The translations under genes and the position numbers were made by a program. A DNA stretch of 54,013 nucleotides from Oscillospiraceae bacterium. Its GTDB lineage: Bacteria; Bacillota; Clostridia; Oscillospirales; Acutalibacteraceae. Of this stretch, positions 9,458-18,266 are shown piece by piece (position 1 is the stretch's first letter; every line of letters starts with the position of its first letter). The notes below the pieces were generated by a model that made no database searches, was not told the DNA's origin, and saw nothing but the letters and a program-made list of their open reading frames with translations. Location of the stretch: positions 1-54,013 of the forward strand of contig SVPJ01000010.1 in the NCBI GenBank assembly GCA_015065885.1, in the 5' to 3' direction.

Positions 9458-10603
9458 TTACTTGCGGTCCGCCAACAACTGGCGGATCTTTTCGTGCGGG
9501 TCGATGATGACGCTCGCAGACATATCGTGGTTGAGCGCCGCGATGATGTACGCGATGTACTTCGACACGTCCACGTCGTGAAACCACGGACGGGACAGCA
9601 GTTCGGGGGTGCGGTAGGTCAGATTGGTGCCGAACACACCGTCGATGATGCCGTCGGCATACGCCTTGTCGAACGTATCCAACCCGTTGGTAAAGATGGC
9701 GTAGGTCGCGTAGGTGAAGATGCGTTTTGCGTTGCGCTTTTTCAGTTCGTATGCGATATCCAGCATCGACTCGCCCGAGGAGATGATATCGTCCGCGATG
9801 AACACGTCCTTACCCTCTACCGCGTTGCCGAGGTACTCGTGTGCCACGATGGGGTTACGGCCATTCACGATGCGGGAATAGTCGCGGCGTTTGTAGAACA
9901 TACCGAGATCCACGCCAAGCACCGAAGAATAGTACATATTGCGGTTCATCGCGCCTTCATCGGGGCTGATGATGGTGAGGTGATCGCGATCTGCCTTCAG
10001 ATCGGGAAACGCGCGGAACAGGCACTTCAGCACCTGATAGGTGGGCATGACGTTATCAAATCCCATCAGCGGCACCGCGTTCTGCACGCGGGGATCGTGC
10101 GCGTCGAAAGTGAGGATGTTCTGCACGCCCATCGCCTGCAGTTCCTGCAACGCCCACGCACAGTCGAGCGATTCGCGGTAGCTGCGGCGATGCTGACGGC
10201 CGCCGTAGAGCAGCGGCATCACCACGTTGATGCGGTGCGCCTTGCCGCCCGCCGCCTGAATGATGCGCTTGAGATCCTGGAAATGATCGTCGGGAGACAT
10301 CGCGTTCTTGCGGCCGAACAGTTTGTAGTCGCAATCGTAATTGCCCACGTCGATGATGATGTACAAGTCGTCACCGCGGATACTGCTTTTGATGATACCC
10401 TTGCCGTCACCCGACGAAAAGCGCGGACAATCCGACTCTACGATAAAGGTATCCTCCGCATAAAAACTGCCTGCCGCCCAGCTGGTGAGATAGTGGTTGA
10501 TCTTTTCGGTCAACTCTTCCGTCCCGCGCATGGGAAGCAGACGCAAGGGGGCTACCCGACTTTCCGAATGAAAAATGTTTTCACTGGTAATGATCTCCGA
10601 CAA
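9458..10603 (-). CDS. prs: Ribose-phosphate pyrophosphokinase, long clostridial variant
   Basis: 381 residues. Predicted to make PRPP from ribose-5-phosphate and ATP, feeding the purine operon of this window and the other PRPP pathways. It is longer than the canonical roughly 315-residue enzyme. Recognisable parts are the FGRKNAMSPDDHFQDL region, the loop ILTFDAHDPRVQNAVPL that replaces the usual DLHAxQIQGFF segment, a diphosphate-handling SPDEGAM stretch and the PRPP loop VFIADDIISSGESMLD. The start is TTG at 10603 behind GAGGCGG (5-6 nt). No in-frame ATG lies near it, and an out-of-frame ATG at the SD was rejected. The gene has its own promoter and terminator and is divergent from hflX. The family call is firm. 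The variant loops may change regulation by nucleotides (inference). Confidence 0.88.
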   Translation of the reverse strand: MSEIITSENIFHSESRVAPLRLLPMRGTEELTEKINHYLTSWAAGSFYAEDTFIVESDCPRFSSGDGKGIIKSSIRGDDLYIIIDVGNYDCDYKLFGRKNAMSPDDHFQDLKRIIQAAGGKAHRINVVMPLLYGGRQHRRSYRESLDCAWALQELQAMGVQNILTFDAHDPRVQNAVPLMGFDNVMPTYQVLKCLFRAFPDLKADRDHLTIISPDEGAMNRNMYYSSVLGVDLGMFYKRRDYSRIVNGRNPIVAHEYLGNAVEGKDVFIADDIISSGESMLDIAYELKKRNAKRIFTYATYAIFTNGLDTFDKAYADGIIDGVFGTNLTYRTPELLSRPWFHDVDVSKYIAYIIAALNHDMSASVIIDPHEKIRQLLADRK

Positions 10604-10645
10604 AACGACCGCCTCATTTCTATATTGTGCTTTCTTTTCGTCTTT

Positions 10646-10674
10646 AGTGTACCATAAATCGACACGGTTGTAAA
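10646..10674 (-). promoter_or_regulatory. Promoter of prs
   Basis: On the minus strand, TTTACA (10669-10674) and TACACT (10646-10651) are spaced 17 nt apart. Confidence 0.55.
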
Positions 10675-10705
10675 GGTGACAAACGCGAAAAATTTTAAAA
10701 AAGTA

Positions 10706-10735
10706 TAGACAATTTTTACGGAGATATTATATACT
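10706..10735 (+). promoter_or_regulatory. Promoter of hflX
   Basis: TAGACA (10706-10711) and TATACT (10730-10735) are separated by 18 nt, about 30 nt upstream of the hflX start. Confidence 0.5.
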
Positions 10736-10765
10736 GTTGTTATCTCGACAAAAAGAGGTGTGAAT

Positions 10766-12007
10766 ATGCAGGAACAGGAAGTTGTGCGCGAACGGGTACT
10801 GCTGTGTGCGGTGGACACGGGCGCTTACGATATGGAGGTCGCGTTGGCGGAACTGCGTGAACTCGTCGCCACCGCAGGCGGCGACGTCGTGGCGGTGGTC
10901 ACCCAAAAGCGGGAAAGTCCCGACCGCGGCAGTTATCTCGGCAGCGGTCGCATTGCCGAGACGGCGGCGATCTGCGAGAGTCACGAGATCGACCTCGTGG
11001 TGGTGGACGATGAACTTACCTCCGTCCAGCAACGCAATTTAGAGGACGCGCTCCCCTGCCGCGTGATCGACCGCACGATGCTGATCCTAGATATTTTTGC
11101 CGCCCGCGCCCGCTCGTCGGAAGGACGGTTGCAGGTGGAACTCGCACAGTTGCAGTACCGCTTGCCCCGCTTGATGGGGCAGGGCGGTGCGCTCTCGCGA
11201 CTGGGCGGCGGTATCGGCACCCGCGGTCCCGGTGAGACGAAACTCGAAAGCGACCGCCGTCACATCCGCCGCCGTATCGCTTCGCTGAAAGCGGAACTGG
11301 AAGAAGTGGAACGCCGCCGTGAGGAACACCGCGTCCGTCGCCGCAAGGACGGCTACTGCGCCGTGGCGATCGTGGGATATACCAACGCGGGCAAATCCAC
11401 CCTTTTGAACGCGCTGACCGATGCGGACGTGTTGGCGGAGGACAAACTGTTTGCGACGCTCGACCCGACGGTACGCGCTCTGCGCCTGCCCGACGGGCGC
11501 ACGGTGATGCTGTCGGATACGGTCGGCTTCGTGCGCCGTCTGCCGCACCATCTGGTGCGGGCGTTCCGCTCCACGCTTGAAGAGGCGGTCGGCGCGGACG
11601 TCATTTTGAACGTGTGCGACGCTTCGAGTGACGAAGCGGAGGAACATTTGGCGGTCACCCGCTCGCTGCTTTCGGAACTCGGGTGCAGCGACACCCCGCA
11701 GATCACCGTATTCAACAAATGTGACCGTGTCAGCGTCCTGCCTGAAACGGAAGGCACGGCGGTGTGCATCAGTGCGAAAGGGCGCATCGGATTCGACCGC
11801 TTGCTGGATGCTATCACCGCGGCACTGCCCCCCGACCGCCGCCGTGTTACGCTGCTGCTTCCCTTTTCAAAAGGCGCACTCGCCGAAGAATGCCGCCGCG
11901 ACGGCGCGGTGGACTCCGAAGAATGGGTAGCGGAAGGATTGCGTATGACGGTGACGCTCGGCGCACGTCTTCTAAATCTGACCGAGGTGTATCAAATTGA
12001 AGAATAA
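10766..12007 (+). CDS. hflX: Ribosome-associated GTPase HflX
   Basis: 413 residues. A translational GTPase that binds the 50S subunit and splits or rescues stalled ribosomes under stress (family knowledge). The N-terminal HflX domain (about 1-195) contains the GTRGPGETKLESDRRHI signature. The G domain follows with Walker A GYTNAGKST near residues 203-211, DTVGFV (G3), FNKCD (G4) and a CISAKG G5-like stretch. An ATG at 10766 lies 7 nt after AAGAGG. The in-frame GTG at 10760 overlaps the SD region and is less likely. The 3' end overlaps the start of the next gene by 11 nt, so the two are probably co-transcribed. Confidence 0.95.
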   Translation: MQEQEVVRERVLLCAVDTGAYDMEVALAELRELVATAGGDVVAVVTQKRESPDRGSYLGSGRIAETAAICESHEIDLVVVDDELTSVQQRNLEDALPCRVIDRTMLILDIFAARARSSEGRLQVELAQLQYRLPRLMGQGGALSRLGGGIGTRGPGETKLESDRRHIRRRIASLKAELEEVERRREEHRVRRRKDGYCAVAIVGYTNAGKSTLLNALTDADVLAEDKLFATLDPTVRALRLPDGRTVMLSDTVGFVRRLPHHLVRAFRSTLEEAVGADVILNVCDASSDEAEEHLAVTRSLLSELGCSDTPQITVFNKCDRVSVLPETEGTAVCISAKGRIGFDRLLDAITAALPPDRRRVTLLLPFSKGALAEECRRDGAVDSEEWVAEGLRMTVTLGARLLNLTEVYQIEE

Positions 12008-12755
12008 CGTAAAAAAAGAGCGCATCGCCCTGCTGGACGAAGTGCGCGGTCTTTGTGTCGTTTTGATGGTGATCTATCACGGACTGTTCACCCTCGGGTG
12101 GTATTCCGACGTGGCGGTCTGCCGCACGTTGTTTCGTTTTTTCACACCCGTCGAACCGTTTTTCGCGGGGGTATTTATTTTCCTGTGCGGGCTTTGCTGT
12201 ACCCTTTCGCGCAGTAATCTGAAACGCGGGGCGTTGCTGGCGGTGGTCGCGGTCGGCGTGACCATCGTGATGGCGGTGGGTTTCCCCGAAAACGCCATCT
12301 GGTTCGGCGTGCTTCATCTGCTTGCCGTCTGCATTCTGCTGTATGCCCTGCTGCACCGTGTGATCGCCCGCGTGCCGGGTTGGCTCGGCGCCGCCGTATG
12401 CGCCGTGCTGCTCTTGCTGTGTTGGCATCTACCCGTACAATATGAAAACGGCTTTTTCGGCATCCGCGGGCTGTGGGAGGTCGCCGTTCCCTATCGCGTG
12501 GTGCAGTGCGAATGGCTGTACCCGCTCGGACTCGGACGCATCGCGGGCACGCAGGGGGATTACTTCCCGTTGCTTCCGTGGGTCTTCTGCTTCTTTGGGG
12601 GGAGTTTTTTGGGAAGATACGTGCATCGTCTGCCCGACGTTTTGAAGCGTCCGCACATCTCGCCGCTTGCCTTCATCGGACGGCACGCGCTGGTGTTTTA
12701 CGTGGTACATCAGCCGCTCATTTACGCCGTCGGAATGCTGGTTGCAAACATCTGA
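11997..12755 (+). CDS. DUF1624-type (heparan-alpha-glucosaminide N-acetyltransferase-like) membrane protein
   Basis: 252 residues with about seven hydrophobic segments. The N-terminus RIALLDEVRGLCVVLMVIYH matches the start of the DUF1624/HGSNAT-like acyltransferase family, including the histidine at the end of the first membrane helix. PVEPFFAGVFIFLCG and GRHALVFYVVHQP are further family-like stretches. The predicted role is transfer of an acyl group across the membrane to a sugar or envelope polymer. The substrate is unknown. The start is TTG at 11997, with GAGGTG 7 nt upstream inside hflX, giving an 11-nt overlap with the hflX stop. The 3' end overlaps the convergent gene below by 38 nt. 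Confidence 0.82.
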   Translation: MKNNVKKERIALLDEVRGLCVVLMVIYHGLFTLGWYSDVAVCRTLFRFFTPVEPFFAGVFIFLCGLCCTLSRSNLKRGALLAVVAVGVTIVMAVGFPENAIWFGVLHLLAVCILLYALLHRVIARVPGWLGAAVCAVLLLLCWHLPVQYENGFFGIRGLWEVAVPYRVVQCEWLYPLGLGRIAGTQGDYFPLLPWVFCFFGGSFLGRYVHRLPDVLKRPHISPLAFIGRHALVFYVVHQPLIYAVGMLVANI

Positions 12756-13080
12756 ACGCAATATAAATGAGTATCACACCGAAACCGCGACGCAACCAAT
12801 CGGTGGGAATATACACCGTGCCCCACGCGGCAAACGCCGCCGTGACCGCGCCGCCGAGTGCCGCGGGCCACACCTGCCGCCATTGCACCGTGCGGCGGCG
12901 AAAATGCAAAAGCAGCGCCGTCGGTGAGCAACAGATAAAATATAACAAATTGATCCCTGCCGCCGTGCGTTGGGCAACCCCGACCACGGCGGTTAAATAT
13001 AGGAGCAATAACGTACCCCCGCCGACACCGCAACCGCTGACGAAACCTGCCGCGGCACCGACTAACAATTCGATAATCAC
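12718..13080 (-). CDS. TauE/SafE-type half-transporter, second gene of pair
   Basis: 120 residues with about four membrane helices. The opening VIIELLVGAAAGFVSGCGVG carries the glycine-rich TauE/SafE (TSUP) repeat signature. Full-length family members have about eight helices in two repeats and about 250 residues. This gene has one repeat only. The start is GTG at 13080. It overlaps the TGA of the preceding gene as GTGA, with GGCGG about 10 nt upstream, so translation is probably coupled. It likely pairs with the upstream half to form an anion exporter (sulfite, sulfoacetate or similar). The substrate cannot be told from sequence. The last 38 nt overlap the convergent DUF1624 gene. Confidence 0.75.
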   Translation of the reverse strand: MIIELLVGAAAGFVSGCGVGGGTLLLLYLTAVVGVAQRTAAGINLLYFICCSPTALLLHFRRRTVQWRQVWPAALGGAVTAAFAAWGTVYIPTDWLRRGFGVILIYIAFRCLQPAFRRRK

Positions 13081-13457
13081 AAGAGCAACACCGCCTTTAT
13101 CCCACCGTAGAGCAAAAAGCCCGCCATCGCGAAACGCAACCACTTGACGGGAATACGGCGAAAGAGAAACCCCGCAAGCACCCCGCCGATCGCCCCGCCG
13201 AGCAGATACCATTCCACCCCCGCGACCATCAAACCGCCCCTTAAAAAGTACACGGTGAGCGACACCGCCGAAATGGGGACCATGATGGCAAGCGATGTGG
13301 CGTACGCGTTTTTTTCGGAAATTTTCAGCCATCCTATCAGAAGCGGCACCGCGATGAGTCCGCCGCCCGCACCGAACAAGCCGTTTGCCGTTCCCGCGGC
13401 GGCACCCACCAACAGCAGTTTGGTCGTTTCGCGGGCGGCTGTTTTTTTGTTTTCCAT
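13077..13457 (-). CDS. TauE/SafE-type half-transporter, first gene of pair
   Basis: 126 residues with about four membrane helices. LLLVGAAAGTANGLFGAGGG followed by a VPLL stretch is the family's repeat motif, and it is repeated at the start of the downstream gene. The ATG at 13457 has GAGGTGAGG upstream. A GTG two codons earlier is less likely. The pair may be a naturally split eight-helix transporter, because each half is a complete repeat and the junction is a tidy 4-nt stop/start overlap. A recent frameshift of a fused gene is the alternative. Confidence 0.78.
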   Translation of the reverse strand: MENKKTAARETTKLLLVGAAAGTANGLFGAGGGLIAVPLLIGWLKISEKNAYATSLAIMVPISAVSLTVYFLRGGLMVAGVEWYLLGGAIGGVLAGFLFRRIPVKWLRFAMAGFLLYGGIKAVLLL

Positions 13458-13475
13458 ACACACCTCACCTCGCGT

Positions 13476-13503
13476 TTAGTATGCACCGAAACCTCTTTTT
13501 CAA
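13476..13503 (-). promoter_or_regulatory. Promoter of the TauE/SafE pair
   Basis: On the minus strand, TTGAAA (13498-13503) and TACTAA (13476-13481) are spaced 16 nt apart. Confidence 0.45.
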
Positions 13504-13540
13504 AGAGGGAAAAAACAGCGATTTTGGAAGAAATTTCGCA

Positions 13541-13569
13541 GAATGTTTGTTGCGTTGCGGCATACACTA
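13541..13569 (+). promoter_or_regulatory. Possible sigma-G-type promoter of the SASP gene
   Basis: GAATG (13541-13545) fits the sigma-G -35 GMATR. TACACTA (13563-13569), 17 nt downstream, matches 5 of 7 positions of CATWMTA. Forespore expression of SASP genes by sigma-G is established. The site itself is a weak match. Confidence 0.35.
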
Positions 13570-13632
13570 CCCTTGCAAACACGGTTGCACAACACGACGG
13601 CAACAGCCGTATCAAGATAGGAGAAAGTTATC

Positions 13633-13824
13633 ATGTCGAAGAACAAGTCTGTTGTTCCCGAGGCGCGCGAAGGCCTCAACCGTTTCAAGATGGAAGCCGC
13701 AAACGAAGTGGGCGTGAACCTGAAGCAGGGTTACAACGGTGACCTGACTGCGAAGCAGGCGGGCTCCATCGGCGGTCAGATGGTCAAGAAGATGATCGAG
13801 CAGTACGAGAACGGCCTGAAATAA
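13633..13824 (+). CDS. Alpha/beta-type small acid-soluble spore protein
   Basis: 63 residues. SASPs coat and protect DNA in the dormant forespore and are degraded on germination (family knowledge). Diagnostic stretches are EAREGLNRFKMEAANEVGV and GDLTAKQAGSIGGQMVKKMI. The EVGV site fits the GPR protease cleavage region. AGGAG lies 7-8 nt before the ATG. The gene is followed by a strong terminator, so it is a single-gene unit. It is the best direct evidence that the organism makes endospores. Confidence 0.95.
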   Translation: MSKNKSVVPEAREGLNRFKMEAANEVGVNLKQGYNGDLTAKQAGSIGGQMVKKMIEQYENGLK

Positions 13825-13841
13825 GTTCGTTTTCACTGCGG

Positions 13842-13875
13842 GCGGTCGGGGCATAAGCGCCCCGACCGCTTTTTT
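13842..13875 (+). terminator. Terminator of the SASP gene
   Basis: An 11-bp stem GCGGTCGGGGC (13842-13852), a 6-nt loop and a right arm at 13859-13869 are followed by T6 (13870-13875). Confidence 0.9.
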
Positions 13876-13906
13876 AAAAAATTCCAAAAAAATCACGAAT
13901 GACCAC

Positions 13907-13934
13907 TTGACAAACGGGAAAAATGTGTTATAAT
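13907..13934 (+). promoter_or_regulatory. Promoter of tRNA-Gln
   Basis: TTGACA (13907-13912) and TATAAT (13929-13934) are separated by 16 nt and end 16 nt before the tRNA. Both hexamers are perfect consensus, as expected for a stable RNA gene. Confidence 0.85.
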
Positions 13935-13950
13935 CACTTATGCTAAATAT

Positions 13951-14024
13951 TGCGGAATGGTGTAATGGTAGCACTACAGTCTCTGAATCTGTCTGTTGGG
14001 GTTCGAGTCCCTGTTCCGCAGCCA
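13951..14024 (+). tRNA. tRNA-Gln (anticodon CUG)
   Basis: The acceptor stem TGCGGAA pairs with TTCCGCA (U1-A72, typical of tRNA-Gln). The D arm is GTGT/GCAC. The anticodon loop CTCTGAA gives CUG. The T loop TTCGAGT is followed by discriminator G and an encoded CCA (14022-14024). The last pair of the anticodon stem is a U-U mismatch. Confidence 0.95.
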
Positions 14025-14066
14025 AAAAGAAAAGATACCCTTTCGGGTATCTTTTCTTTTTTCTGT
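14025..14066 (+). terminator. Terminator of tRNA-Gln
   Basis: A 16-bp stem (14025-14040 with 14045-14060) and TTTC loop are followed by a T-rich tail. It starts directly after the CCA. Confidence 0.85.
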
Positions 14067-14068
14067 TT

Positions 14069-14198
14069 CAGGGACTCGAAACGAACTCCAAGGGTGAGCG
14101 GTCACCGACCGCGAAGCCTTGGGAGCAACAGTCCGGGGGACTGTTGCGCCTTTCGTCCAAACGAGCGTCAGCGAGTGCGACAAAGTCCCTGTTCCGCA
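14069..14198. repeat. Structured palindromic element next to tRNA-Gln carrying tRNA 3'-end sequence
   Basis: An outer inverted repeat CAGGGACT / AGTCCCTG closes two inner hairpins: CCAAGG...CCTTGG around CGGTC/GACCG, then CAACAGTCC GGG GGACTGTTG. The 15 nt AGTCCCTGTTCCGCA at 14184-14198 are identical to the tRNA-Gln 3' end at 14006-14020. The other end, GGGACTCGAA, is the T-arm in reverse orientation. It could be a tRNA-derived repeat or a decayed attachment site. No gene lies inside. Confidence 0.5.
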
Positions 14199-14274
14199 TT
14201 TACGCTTCATCTGCGGGGCCTTTACGAAACGCCCCCAAACCGGGAATACCCATGCAACATTTTTATTTTAGAAG

Positions 14275-14303
14275 TTGAAAAACAAACGCTTTTGTGCTAT
14301 ACT
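14275..14303 (+). promoter_or_regulatory. Promoter of the small gene at 14327
   Basis: TTGAAA (14275-14280), 17-nt spacer and TATACT (14298-14303), 23 nt before the ATG. Confidence 0.75.
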
Positions 14304-14326
14304 GACCTTAGAAGGGTGGCGGGGAC

Positions 14327-14560
14327 ATGAAAAAAGCGCTGTTATGCATTGGCATACTGCTTGCCGTTCTTCATTTTATCGTACCGCTTCCACATAAAGT
14401 GAAAGATGGCGGAAGCATATTTTTGCATCCTATTGTTCCAACATACGAAATACACCTATACAATTCGGATTTTGACGAGAGTCGTACTCTGAAAGGTTGG
14501 TCGATCGATCTTTTGGGAATGGAAGTATACGAAAACACCTATTTTGTTGACAAGGCGTAA
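14327..14560 (+). CDS. Small membrane-anchored or secreted protein, unknown
   Basis: 77 residues. The N-terminal hydrophobic segment (residues 4-20, ALLCIGILLAVLHFIVPLP) is a membrane anchor or uncleaved signal. The rest is polar with no recognised motif. A GGTGGCGGGG stretch precedes the ATG. The gene has a near-consensus promoter and a perfect terminator of its own, which argues that it is a real, independently expressed gene. It is more AT-rich than its neighbours, which could reflect recent acquisition. The function is unknown. Confidence 0.65.
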   Translation: MKKALLCIGILLAVLHFIVPLPHKVKDGGSIFLHPIVPTYEIHLYNSDFDESRTLKGWSIDLLGMEVYENTYFVDKA

Positions 14561-14586
14561 GACGACACGAGCAATCCATATTCAAA

Positions 14587-14621
14587 AACCGTTCTGCTGA
14601 AATTCAGCAGAACGGTTTTTT
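14587..14621 (+). terminator. Terminator between the converging 14327 and 14630 genes
   Basis: An almost perfect 15-bp palindrome (14587-14601 with 14603-14617, AACCGTTCTGCTGAA) is followed by a T run to 14621. The A-rich 5' side would also give a U tract on the minus strand, so it probably works both ways. Confidence 0.85.
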
Positions 14622-14629
14622 GATTACCA

Positions 14630-15295
14630 TTATTTCGCTTCCCCGTGCTTCTGCGGAACGAAGCACAGCATAGTCAGCAACAAATAATACGGTGCGTCGA
14701 GCAAGGTTTCACCCAGCACCCCTTTCACGAAGTTAAACGCAACGACGAAGGGATATTGATGCAACTCCACCGCCGCCACGCAGCGTATCACCTCAAACAC
14801 CACGGTTACGATAAAACACGCGATCAGCAAGCGGGCACAGTACAGCGGATACCGCCGCGTGATACGCCCGTGTGCGTGGCTGAGTTTACCCCAAAACAGC
14901 ACCGCCAAAAACAGTGCGAACAACGCACTTTCCGCCGCCGTTTCCACCGCAGCAAGCGTGTCGGTCAGCAACATGCCGCCTTTGCACAACGCGACGGTCG
15001 CCGCGGCGGCGGTATATGCCTTCACCCCGAACAACACGAAATCGGGAAACAGCAGATAAGTGTACCGCACACGGAGCGTGATGAGGATCGCCACCGCGAC
15101 ATACACCCCGATGCAGATAAGGTCGATATCGTGAAGCGAGAAGGCAAAGTGCAGGTGACGGTCTTCGTATACCGCGACCGCACCGCTGAGCGCCTTCTCC
15201 ACCGCCAAAAACACGAACATCCAGCGCGTCCACTGCCACAGCAGGCGTTGCCGCTCTTTACTGTGAAGCAGTGCGGTCAATTTGGAACGGATCAT
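14630..15295 (-). CDS. Multi-pass membrane protein, unknown, downstream of beta-galactosidase
   Basis: 221 residues. Five or six hydrophobic segments follow a basic N-terminus (MIRSKLTALLHSKERQRLL). No family was recognised and no catalytic or transporter signature is visible. It begins 15 nt after the beta-galactosidase stop, with GGGAGG as ribosome site, so it is the second gene of that operon. A role linked to glycan uptake or sensing is only guilt by association. Confidence 0.7.
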   Translation of the reverse strand: MIRSKLTALLHSKERQRLLWQWTRWMFVFLAVEKALSGAVAVYEDRHLHFAFSLHDIDLICIGVYVAVAILITLRVRYTYLLFPDFVLFGVKAYTAAAATVALCKGGMLLTDTLAAVETAAESALFALFLAVLFWGKLSHAHGRITRRYPLYCARLLIACFIVTVVFEVIRCVAAVELHQYPFVVAFNFVKGVLGETLLDAPYYLLLTMLCFVPQKHGEAK

Positions 15296-15310
15296 ACCGC
15301 CCCTCCCCTC

Positions 15311-18148
<2,838 letters not shown>

Positions 18149-18150
18149 CT

Positions 18151-18179
18151 AATATAGCGTTTTTGCCGCACCTTTTCAA
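18151..18179 (-). promoter_or_regulatory. Promoter of lacZ
   Basis: On the minus strand, TTGAAA (18174-18179) and TATATT (18151-18156) are spaced 17 nt apart. Confidence 0.7.
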
Positions 18180-18208
18180 GTGTTTTATACAATTTTTGGG
18201 GATATCCG

Positions 18209-18238
18209 TTTGACTTTTTGCGTAAAATGTGAAATAAT
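18209..18238 (+). promoter_or_regulatory. Promoter of the GH31 gene
   Basis: TTGACT (18209-18214) and AATAAT (18233-18238) are spaced 18 nt apart, about 28 nt before the ATG. Confidence 0.55.
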
Positions 18239-18266
18239 GTGTTTACTATGAACGGAGGTGCGCCGT

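Noticed and set aside
12718..13461. 247-residue minus-strand reading frame through both TauE halves
   Set aside because: Its first half is an out-of-frame reading of the upstream TauE gene. Only the part from the GTG at 13080 has the membrane-protein pattern and family motif.
13951..14198. Prophage or island integrated at tRNA-Gln
   Set aside because: The repeated tRNA end is only about 180 bp away and no integrase or phage gene lies between or beside the repeats.
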